Made by a program: the position numbers and the translations under genes. A stretch of DNA of 64,000 bases from Acanthochromis polyacanthus (lineage: Eukaryota > Chordata > Actinopteri > Pomacentridae): contig NC_067127.1 of the NCBI RefSeq assembly GCF_021347895.1, positions 17,518,984 to 17,582,983 on the forward strand, read 5' to 3'. A model generated the notes under the pieces. It was given only the letters and a program-made list of their open reading frames with translations. It had not been told where the DNA came from and made no database searches. Shown here in pieces: positions 1 to 11,700 of the stretch (position 1 is its first letter; each line of letters begins with the position of its first letter).

Positions 1-3000
1 GGTGAGGTCAGAAAAGGGGTAACAAAAAGGATTATTTGCCGTGCAGAATATGCGTGTCCCTGACTTCCACCCCGCTGTCCACCTTTAATCCACCTCCCGC
101 AATTGATTTGGTTTCCTCTGATGTTCCAGCTTCGCTTTGATACAGGTGGGCCAAGCTATTCAGCCTGCTCTGTGAGGGAAAAGATAGGTTTGACTGAGAC
201 ATCATTTCATGACTGTTTCTTTATTTAGTTGTAGAAAGACTGGTTTGTCTTATCTAAAAAAAACTTTTAAAACGTGTACTCAAGTGAAAATGTAAAGCTG
301 TTGTTACTTTTCCTTCTTTCTCTGTTTTTATTATTTAAGAGAAAATAGATGAATCAGAATCACTTTATTCATTCAGTCGAATGAAGGATGAAGCAGCTAA
401 GATAAGATAATAAATAACCCTCATATAACCCACAATCACAGGATTCTTATCTGAAACCAAATATTTGACCTCAGCTGTTTGAGTGCATTGCCTGATAAGT
501 AGCTTTGTTTGACCAGCGCAGATAAATGTGACAGGATTTGTTCATGAGCCACAGACAGACCATCTTTCATAACACAGCGAATTAAACAGTAGCTGTCATT
601 CCCTTTCCATCAAAGAATGAATGTAAAGATGATGTTTAAGATTCAGCTTTTTATGACAGCACAAACCTGCTCCCTGTCTTAAAAATAACTGGAAGTTTTG
701 ATGTTGTCTGTATAGTTTTGCATTTTAAAAAAATCTGCATGCTTCAAGTGCCTTGGTAAGCCCAGATTAAATTATTTTTTTAAGAAAGGGTAAGAATTAA
801 GTTGTAATAATAATGATGTTGCCTGTCTGAACGCTTTTTTTCTCCCTACTTGACGCAACAGGAAGCATGCGCCACCTCCATAGTTATGATTTCCTTAGTA
901 ACGCCGGTATGTCTCTGGAAGCGGTGTGTTTAATCTGCAAGGTGGAGTTGCTCTTGTAATCTAATGGCCTTGCTTTACTTCAGAGGCGAAAAAGGTCAAC
1001 AGTTAGTGATGGTGCAGCGTGTGACCTGGACACACTAATGGGCTTAGATGGAGCAGCACTACTCCTGCTGCTGGGAGTGATGCCATATAGAGTAAACCTA
1101 TTAGCCGTGCAGCGCTCAGACACCTACTGGGCGCTCACCATCAGAGCAGTCAATAACTGTTGCTTTTGACATATTACACAGTTCCTTTATATGCCCATTT
1201 CGGTAATAGGAGATGTCATCTGGAAAAAGATTTGCTGTTCACTTTAATTAGCTGGTGAGAGGACATGATTCTGACTACCGCATTGCCTTGGGGCTGTCTT
1301 GGCCTCTACACATGGCATGATATGAGCTGAGCTTTGATAGTCCCCTGCCTGTGTTAAGGCGGAAATTGAACTGAGTGAAGTGAAGACAGTTAAGAAGCAA
1401 AGGATGAGCCAGTTGGGAAAATATGTAATTGTGATTTTTCTGACAAATAGTGTAATTTGATTTGAAGATGCCCTTCAGTTCAATAATCATGTGTACGAAC
1501 TGTAAAACACATGATGGACATGAATTTGTTAAACCACTGACACAACAGCCTGTTTAAGTTGAACAACAGTCTATGACTGAGCTACATATTATTATTTGAT
1601 CAATGTGCACTGACTAGGGATGTGCACGACTAGTCGTTTAATTGTTTAACCGCCTACTCATTTATTAAACGTTTAGTATTTTACTAGTCGGTTAAACGCT
1701 AATATATGCACGATGCAGCGCCAATGTCCGTCCGTTTTCAGCGCTCCGTTCGGAAGGTGATTTCGGTTGCATTGCGCGCTCACTTCCGCTTTTGATGATG
1801 TATCGTGCTCAGACGATTACTGGAGGCTTCGTTAGCTGCAGCCCTATAGCATTCTTTGTCACAAATTCATGGTGTCGTGTTCGACTCGGATATTTGGAGA
1901 TTTGGTATCGTCTTCAGTGGAATAATGAGATTTTTAACAAAGGATCTGTGTCAAGTGTCAAAAATAAGTTCCGATGGGAATGGCTTGAGAGAAAAGTCAT
2001 TGATCATTTTTATCAGTCTAAATGACTTCTATTTTACTACAAGTCTCTCAGCTTCAGGGGGGCTCTGCCCCCCTGCCCCCCACTAAGTCAATAATTTTCA
2101 GCTGAAATCAGAATTTCCTGTTGCCATCCCTGCAATGTGCCCAAAAAGGGATTCCAGCATTGATCTCATTATTTAATAGCTGCCCCTTGTATATCCTTAA
2201 TCGCAGCCTTTGCACTTTTCTAATTGCATTGATTCAAAATGTGATTTTGATTTTAAAATCAAATGATTGTTTGGTTTGAAATAAAACTAGTCATTAATGT
2301 TTTGTCTGATGTTTTTTTAGGGCCAATATTGATTTTGATTATTTGTAAGCAAAGAAAAGAACAAGAGATATTTGAAATTTTCTTTCTAAATGTGATAATC
2401 TGCTGCGTTTTTCTGCTTTATATTATTGTAAAGACAAACATGACTAAGGAAGAAGCCATCTTGGAAATTGTATTGGACTTTTTAGTCTCAATAATTGGTG
2501 AATTAAAAGAAATGATTTCTATATTGTTAATGAACAAAAATTACAATTTAACTATAGCTGTAGCTGATATTTTTATGTTTATTGTCTGTGTGTGTTTGAT
2601 GATGAAAACATTGTCAGAAAAGTTGGACAGGTGCTGATATTTAATAGATGATAAAAAAAACTTATATAATGTCTTAATTATGTAAACAGAGAAATTATTG
2701 CAGACTTGTTTAAAACTTGTGCAATAAATTGTACCCTCAAAAGGATAAAGATAATCAGTTTTCATTGACTTTTTGTAGAGGGGCTGATACAACTTTACAG
2801 TCGTTTTGGAGGCTGTAATTTCTCTCTGTTTCGTCTTGAGTGTGGTCAAAACCAGCAAAGGATTTATAACCAGGGTTCTAACGTGCATGTGAGGATCAAT
2901 AAACTCCGTCTATAACAATAATAACCCAATCAGAAGAGCTTAGCAGGCGGTTTGTTGGCTTAACCAGCACAAGCACCGAAACTGAAAGAGGGATTTCCCC

Positions 3001-5732
3001 TCTGGGTTCTTATCAAGTGGGAAACAGACAGAAAATGTATCACTTATCTTTGCTTCCCACCGCCTGTTCACAGAAATATCTGACTGGAGACGGCTGCATA
3101 GATTCCCCACCCATCCAGCCTTCTCTATGGATTGATAACACTGTTTTGTTTTGGTCCTGTGTGGCACAGAGAGGCTTTCTGTGATCCCACCCCAGGGTCT
3201 CTGGGAATGTGGGAATGACAAGCCAAAATGGAGGATTATGTACATTTGAAGGGCTCTCTGCAAGCTCTTATTTTGATCTTGAGTGTGTGCCAGTGTCTGC
3301 TGACTGGAGGGGAGACCACACCACAAATAACACCCACCTCCCCAATTTTTGTAATCGCACACACACGGCATAGCAATACTGACAATCCTTTCTAAAACTA
3401 GTCGAATTATCCTTGACCCATTGAATGCCAGCTATTTTAGCCCAATGATTACTGCTTTCGTGCAACACCTGGTCTGTCACTGAAGTTTGGGTGGCAGCGT
3501 GAACTGGCACAGGATACGAGCACAGGGATAGTCTGGCATCGGACCAGAACAGATGGCCGTGAGTTTCACTTACAACTCAACACAGTGGCAGGCAGAAGTG
3601 TCCATAACACCTCTGTCTAATAATAATAATAAAAAAAAAACCCAATCCCTGGTACCCGAGGTGACCCCTTCAGTGCCTGCAGCCTTTTTAATTAAATGAG
3701 AATCAGAGTCTACAGAGAGAGTGTGAGAGAGCTAGCTGTGATGGGATAGAGATGTTGTTAAACCATCAGCCCTTCTTTCTGTCCCCTCCCTCCCTCAATA
3801 TCTGAGAGCTGTGGCTCACTGGTGACTCATCCTCACAATAAGGCAAGCTCAATCCATGCACTACAGTCAAGGTTTAACATTTAATTACTTCAGCCTCAAA
3901 TAGATTTGCAATTGTTACTCTATCACACACAAGGTAACTTAGGTAATTGTGCAGCCAAGTGGATTAGCAATTTACGCTCAATTGCTTCCTGTAAAATGTA
4001 ATAGAGTTACGGCGTCAACTATTTTGGACGAAGGGAAATCTTGTATGGGAACACCAAGTTCCCAGCGTATTTATGTTGTTGAAAATTTGATATTGTCATC
4101 ATTAAATATATATTCTTTTGGCTGCTTGGACAAACTTCCCCCTGGAGTCTAGTGTATGCAAGCTTGTTTCCTTCCTTTACACTCAATGCTGGTAATTTAG
4201 TTAATGAGAAATATGAACAAACCAGGTGACACTTGAATTTAAAACAACAATGACAAAAGCATTGCTGTAGGAAAAGGGTCACAAAAATACACTGAATCTT
4301 ATTAAAGTCATTTAGATGTCAGCCTAATCACTGTTAAACATTTTTCTATGAGACTTCTGAATGGAATGTTGTGGCAGACTTTTAATCTAAACACTTTGCT
4401 CACTTTTTTCAGCTGTTTGGCTTTTTAAAAATCGTATATATTTCTATAAAATTAAATTTCTACCTTTTTGAATTTTCAAAGTTTACAAGGAAACCAAGTC
4501 TGATTTAAATCCAGTCGGTTAAAATCCAGCATGAGCCAAACTACACCCCCACAGTCTTCATTTATAAACGGACCTCCCCATCGTTGCCGTCTGCAACGCC
4601 ACAATTTGCTGTGTACTTGAACTTGTTGAGTCTTTGTGAATCATACTTGCCAAGCAAGGGAGTGCCTGAATTAAGTCAGTGAGTGTAGCAGAGTGGCTCT
4701 CAAGGAAAGTGGGTGATTGGATAGCTATTTGTTTGCTTTGTCTTTCTTCCTCCCAGTCGAATCTGGCTCAGACTGATCACAATTTAATGCAACAGGGCTG
4801 TTAGGGGAAAAAGTGGGTCAGGAGGAAGTTTAGCAAACTTGGCTTGAGAGTTGTTGACTTTTTCAGAGTGTCATACTGTAGAGGGAAGTTTTGGGGAGAG
4901 TCGATGCAGGTGAAAGGAAGTGAGATATTTAAAGGAGAGTTGTAAAAAAACAACAACAAAGAATTGAATCTTGCATTGGTCAGGGGTTTTTGTTTGGAAT
5001 TTTTTATCTTCCTTATTCTCGGCCTTAGAGGTGTCATCTGACCCTTTGTGTTTTTCTGATTACACACTTTACATTTTACTGTATCTACTGGCCTCTTTAT
5101 GCCTCAGTAATTCTCTAACAGCTTGACCGCTCTCTCACATTAAAAGTCCAATGCATTTAACTCATTTAGAGTCATGTACAAGTATATGTTTCTTACTTTT
5201 TTAAAATACTAAACAGATGGCGGTGAGTCACATAAGTGCACAACATTTTAATGTGCAGCAGCATGCTCAGGCAGGGCTGACTGACGATATTTTACTGCTT
5301 TATGGCTTGTCAAAGCATCTGTGCTACGTCACCCCCCCCCCTAAAAAATTGCCCATTAAGCAGACAACATGAATCCCAATGTAGCAGTGCTTTTGTGCAT
5401 CATTCACTTACAAGAAGTCATAGATTTGTTCCCTGATGAAGAGGGACACAAAGCTGAAGAGATCTGATTGCTCAGTTGTTTTCTCAACTGTTGACTCACT
5501 TTCTTGGCATTGATTATTCCCGGGTGCTACTTATTGTTACTATCATTCATACAAGACCAAAGGAAAGAGTAAAGATGCCACTTGAAATGAAAAGTTGCAG
5601 TTATTATTTTGTGGGCAGTGCTTTTCTTCCTCAGATGCTTGTGTCGGGCACGTTTTCATATTGTTAGCTGTGCGAACAATCTGTTTCTTTCCCGTAACCC
5701 CTCTCTAAATTTGATTTGTCTTTTTCCCACAG
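1..5732 (+). other. Upstream intron (probably intron 1 of the PACS gene)
   Basis: No exon with PACS-like N-terminal coding (the expected MNLYATWEVDRSS-type segment) was found before the acceptor at 5731-5732. The stretch is AT-rich and intron-like. It contains one transposon-like element (1609-2132), a short C-run near 5332-5341 and a sequence near 350-390 resembling a LINE tail in reverse. Open frames here, including one of 124 codons at 2263-2637, have no recognisable family and an AT-driven hydrophobic composition. Confidence 0.6.
1609..2132. mobile_element. hAT-like non-autonomous DNA element with 8-bp direct repeat
   Basis: The segment is bounded by a perfect 8-bp direct repeat CAATGTGC (1601-1608 and 2133-2140), the length expected for hAT target-site duplications. 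Near the left end is TAGGGATG and at the right end CATCCCTG, giving short inverted ends around GGGATG. The left part has CGACTAGTCG-type palindromes typical of teleost repeats that begin AGGGATGTGCACGACTAGTCG. There is no transposase frame. The class is inferred; about five extra bases at the left end make the exact terminus uncertain. Confidence 0.55.
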
Positions 5733-8700
5733 GCTCTGCACCCTCACACTGAAAAAGCTGGTTGTCCTCAAAGAACTGGATAAAGAGCTGAACTCCCTGT
5801 CCATAGCTGTGAAAATACAGGTGGGTGGGCAAATCTCCCAGGTGTGATTGAAATAACAGGCTAGGATGCAAGACACTTGATAGCACCGTGTCACCGTCTG
5901 GAGTCTGTGCTTCACTGTTTCTCAGTTCTTTGCTGTATGCTGTTGAATTTAATCACACAACCTAGATGATGATAAATCATGCCACTAATCCTGCTGGTTG
6001 ATAAAAACGTCCTCGGCTGCACAGGGAGATGTGATGACTCACATCCACTCAGGTGCTTTAAATGGCAGACTAGCATTACCGCTCTAAGCAGGAGCATTAG
6101 CATCTTAAAGTGGATTGTACATCTTTCATTGATTGCTTGTGCATGCACGTGTGTCTAATCTCAGCGGTTTTATTCAACATTTATGTTGAACGCTTCGTAT
6201 GGGGTTTATGATTTAAATGTCAAATTTGAAAGCATATCCACCCTAAGAGTTTTTCATCCACATGTTGTACAGTCATTTTCATGTTTTACTAAAATAAAAA
6301 CCTGAGCTGAAAATTGCAGAAAGGTTTTTTTGTTTACTTGACTGAGGGGAAAAATAATAAACATCAGATTGTGGGTAGTGGTAAAAAGAAATTGTAGCAT
6401 TCCTCAAATTAATACAGGAAGCAAAGAAAAATGCCCTGTTTGCATCATTTGAAAATGAAATTGCACCATCACATTTTACAATTCTTATACAGTGAATATT
6501 GAAGTGAAGCTTAAAAATATTAGATTGCAGTTTAAGTTCTAATCACAATATATCACATCAGTATATCACAATAGCACATGTTGGTCAGATTAACCAGACC
6601 TCATATTTTGTACGTTGCCTTTCATAGTGTGAGGTTCGAATGTCTTTTAATTACATCATCTTATTGCATTCTTTTCTTCCGCAGTGGTTTAATGAAGTCG
6701 ACTAAAATTAGAACGACCAGCTGCTAAGCCGCAGCTAATCTCAACTGTGGATGGATACAGGCATTCGTGTGCATCGTCTTTTGCGGATTTAATTTTCATT
6801 TTAAATGTTCATAAATAAAATGGAACGTTTTGATCACATTAAATAGAAATGAAGTATGTAATGAAAGTAACTAGCTACGTAAAAATCCGAAATACATGTT
6901 TGGCTTTATCTTATTTTCAAATTTATCATGCTCCATGACAGACCACAGTCAAAGAACAGCCTTCTGCAGCAAGAAGTACAAGGAGTCATGCTGCAGATAG
7001 TATGACCCTGACAGAGCCCTGACCTCAGCATCATTGACTTTAGGATTATATTGAAAGACAGAAGCCACTGAGACAGGCTGAATTCACAGGGAAACTGACA
7101 TGTTCTTCAGGATGTTAATATTATACCATATCACTATTAGTATTTGTTTATTTGCATCAGATTCATGGAAACTGACACACTGGATATCAATCTGGAACGT
7201 TTCAGTATAAATTGCCGCTGAGCTGTCTTTCACAATAAGGACTAGACGGATTTTTGTGGCAGACTGTTTGAATTCTGCCTTTAGTCTGCACAGTTCTCAA
7301 GCATACGCTCAGCAGGAAGTCTAGTAGTGGTTGTAAAGAAAATGGTTCATTGCTTCTGAAACAGTTGCTCCTCAGAGAGAACTAAGACCAGCGAGTACAC
7401 CTTAAGTGTACACAAATACAAGCACACTGCTTTAATGCAGCCTCAATAGTTCTCAATGGAAAAAAGCATTCAAACTTGCATTACTGCTGTGGCCCAGAAA
7501 GGAGAATTTGAGTTAGACTAAAGTAAGAAGAGAGCGGTCATGGAAATACATTTTAACTACGTATATAAATTACATATTTAAATGCACGTATTAATGTTTT
7601 ATTTAAAGCACTTTGAATTGTCTTGGACATGAAGGGTGCTATACAAATAAACTTGCCTTGCCTTGCCAAGGACAAATGTATTAAACTAGCTCATTACATC
7701 AAATGGACGAGGGAACTGAAGAGAAAAGAGTGACACATTTTGTTTGTACATGTTTGTTCTACCTACTTTCTCTGTGCACTTCACATCATTTCTCTATAGT
7801 ACAGTATCCAAATGCTTGTTTTAGGTTTTATGTTGTGTCTGTGAAAGTGGTTCATCCTGGACATAAAATGGCATAAAGTTAAGGTTTCACATCAAATTAT
7901 CAAGGAAAAACAGCTTTGTGTGTGCTTTGTTGTTGTCATTGTGCAGTGCTGCAACTGCTGTGCTTTACAGATGTGTCTAGCACTCACTACACTGACATTT
8001 CTGGGTGCAATCAATCATTGTTCACTACAGCTTGAACAGAAAGATGAGGAAAAACAAATTACTTTCTTTTTAACAAACGGGTTGCATATCAAAACCAGAT
8101 ACAATTGATCTTCATTTAGTGAATTGTTGACCTGAACATTCACAAGATGCAGCCACCAAGTTTGTTACAAAAACACTGACTGAGTCTCTAACGTGCAGAT
8201 GTACTGTTAGCAGCCTTAGCATCGTAGCTAAGATGGCGCCGTGTAGCAGAGATGATGAAAACATCTTTATAGTCTGCCTTCCAAGTCAAATAAATTCTCT
8301 CAAACTAAAAGAGATATAAGCAAATAGTGAGTAGTATAGAAGATAGGAAAACCAAATACTTTCAGTAGTTTCCAATTCAGAAAGTCACATTATATTTATT
8401 CTTTCACCTTGGTGTTTGACCATTTTCCAGTCCAACTCTTAGCACTTTTGCCCCCTCATTATGAAATATAATTGAAATTTTATGCAATACTGGATGATTC
8501 TATTTAAAAAGAAACAAATCATCCTCCCTTCACTGTCATCCTGAAGGAGAAACCAACCAACCAAGTGTGGATTTACCCATGAGCTATGCTGTCTCTAGAG
8601 CGTGAAATCTCTCCATTTCTGCTGAGCCGCCCGGAGGACAGTTGAGTAAAGCTGTGTTCACCACGGCTCCGGAACTGGAGCATTAAATGCAATTTCCAGC

Positions 8701-11700
8701 AGGTTTGGTTAGGGAGAACAGAGACACTGAGGGGATAAAGAGACAGTTGGTGAAGATGACAGAAGAATAGGGGGGTTTGTTCTCAGACAGTGAATGACAA
8801 AGCTTGATTACCGCATGTCATCGGTTGCCTGTTCAACACGGTCAGTGGCCGTCTCGCTTCTCTCTCTGGAGCTCATCAGGTTAAGTGGCCTGCATGCACA
8901 CACGACTCCTGTAATGGCTCACCATTTGGATGGTCTCCCTAAACCACAGCAGTGGGGATGATGAGATTGCAGCTTAGTCTGCAGATAGCTTTGCGTTCCC
9001 TTGGTGATAGTCTTCTGTCTCTCACCCAGGAGACCACTGAGTCTCTTCAAATAGCTTAGGCCTGCTCAAACCAACCTTTTCTACATTTCCTCCACATGGA
9101 GTTTCAATACGGTATGCCGCTACACGTGCACTCCATGAGTATGTACTTTGTGTCCTGTATTTTCTCTGTGCAATTGACTGAGGTTGCAGCCGAATATTAA
9201 TGTCAGCTAGAAGTGTGTGCAGTTTTCATTTCAGTGCTAGCAGCTGTCCAAAGCACTTCCATTTACAGGACACTTAGTTATGATCCAATTATGTGTCTGT
9301 GTGTGTCAGTATCAGTGTATGTTGGGTGAAACCAGAATCCTCAAAATGCCTTTGAAACCTCCTTTATACAATTGCATATCAAGCTCTTGTCCTGACCCTC
9401 AATTGCTTCCTACTGTTACCTCAAACAGGGGAGCCAATTTAGCGAATTTGACATGTTTAAAAAGGTAATCTTGAGAAGAAGTGTAAAGTTGAGCTCGTTT
9501 TCCCACAGGCTTGTAGAGCTCGGTAGAGGAGCCGTAAAACCCCTGATCTGGCCCCAGAAAGACAGTGGAGAAGCTTGTAGCAGGGGAGAGAGGATGAGAG
9601 AAAGGGGGGCCAAAGGACATTCAGTACAAGCTTTCCTTGCCAAGGCTCTGTATTGTTAATGCATGTCATGCAGTTTCGGAGTACTGGGCTTTTGTGCCTT
9701 GATTCATTGTACTAGCCACTGAACATGAGAAAGGAGTGCATACAAGGCCTCTTTGTGGAGTTCAAGTTAGTGACAAGGTCGGACTAAGACAGAGATTTAT
9801 CCTTCTTTTTTGTTTATTTACAAAACAAGGTCTGCAGCTACTGTTGAGGCTTAGTCAGCAAGTTCCTGAAACATATTGAAGCATTGGTTGGATAGAAAAA
9901 TGCTTACTGCACCTGAATGATTGCAAGTGTGAGCACAGCGAGATATTCTTTACTCCTGTGTCGCTGTTAGTTCTTCAGTGTTTTCTCTCCAACAATTAAT
10001 CTTACGTATTTTAAACTATTGACACTGCAGTAAATGTGCTTTTAAAGCTTCCCTCTTCTTTGTGAGGAGGCTGAACACAGGTATGTGTTTTCCGAGTCTT
10101 TCATGCGTCTGTTGTGTCCGTTTGACAATTTTGAACCATATGCGAAACGTATTTCTACATGAGAAATTAAGGATCTGAGGAATTTGCCATTTTGTAGGCC
10201 CAAAAAATGGACTTTGGGAAGGTAACCAATCAGCATTTGTGCTTTCTAAGTTTGACCAATCACTGCTGAGATTAGATCAACACTCTGCAAGTTCTTGTAG
10301 TGGAAAATGGCCAAATGTTACCTACATGCGTTAAAGCTTAGATAAATGGTTGTCATGATTCATTATATCATAGCGGGATTGTTTATCACACGGCCATGAG
10401 CTTGAACGCTCATTACTTTGTGCTGCTTTCTCAGTATTAGAGACATGGCTAACGAAATAGTGGAAGTAGAGATGATGCATGTTTGCCTTTTTGCAGGCAT
10501 TATGATACTTGATCTTATTTTTTTTAACGGCACCTTTGTTAATACATTGATTGTCACAATTTTTATTCGAACGTAGACATACAGCCGTACCTTTGTTTTC
10601 ATGATCTGCTAGTTCCTGTTAGAGGTTATGCAGATAGCTGGTGTGTGTTGGGCAAAACAAGACGGAGTCGGCAAAAAGGGAGCCGGTTCATCTCAAGGAC
10701 AGCACACTGACAGATACATGCATTCACACATAACGGGAGTGTACAGGCCACCTGACCTGAAGATTTTTGCACCGTAAGATGACCCCGCTGGTATCGTGTG
10801 ATGATTCCTCAGCACACACCCAACCATTTTATTTGGTATCTGTTACATGATTTGGCAGCTCTGATGACATTAGGCTCCAATGTCGTGCCCACTGCATCGG
10901 ACTATTAAAGAGATTCCTCCCAGGGAATTAAGCCAGATACAGGATATTCTTACCGCTCCACGCTGCTCACCAAGTCTTACTTAATTCTGCTGGCAGGTGC
11001 AGCAGATACCTGAAATAAGCTTTAAAGACTTATTAAATTTTTATATCGTTGAGTTACTAGATATATTACATAACAGATGTGCGTTTTCAGCACTCACAGC
11101 TTGACATAAAGTCATGAGACAAAACCCGACAAGCAGTTTGTGCCCTCACAGTCATACTTTTGTTTCCTGATTCACAATTATCGGATTGCTGAAAAGGAAG
11201 CTTGGTTGAAGAATTGACAAAGAACATGATAGACTTTAATCCGAGGCATGTAAGAGAAACATGCAAAGGGCTGAGAGGGGCCTCTGAGGACACGCTGTGT
11301 GTTGGTGTCCTTATATTAGGAAGAGACTGCCACAGCCTCGTGGCATGTAAATCCTCATGCTGTTTGGCTGCAACAACTTTGTGCCAGCTCCCAGAATTAG
11401 CTTAAGTGATGAGTCTTTGTCAACCAGAATATCCAGCATTAGATAATACGACGAAATTTGATTTGCAGTTGCACCTCCAACAACACACAACACGCTGTTT
11501 GTACTGTTCATTCTGTTAATACTGTATCATACCCATACTGTATATGTTAATACTGTTCATACAATACATTTATACTGCCCCTGCTCAACTTAGACATTTT
11601 ACAGTGCACTGCTTCTTTTACACTTCTGCTTAAATGTTGAACTGCATTCCGTTGTCTTAATACTTGTACTCTGTATAGTGACAATGAAGTTGTATCTAAT

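Noticed and set aside
2263..2637. 124-codon open frame with hydrophobic, membrane-like composition
   Set aside because: AT-rich intronic sequence, no family similarity, no splice or promoter context; hydrophobicity follows from T-rich codons.
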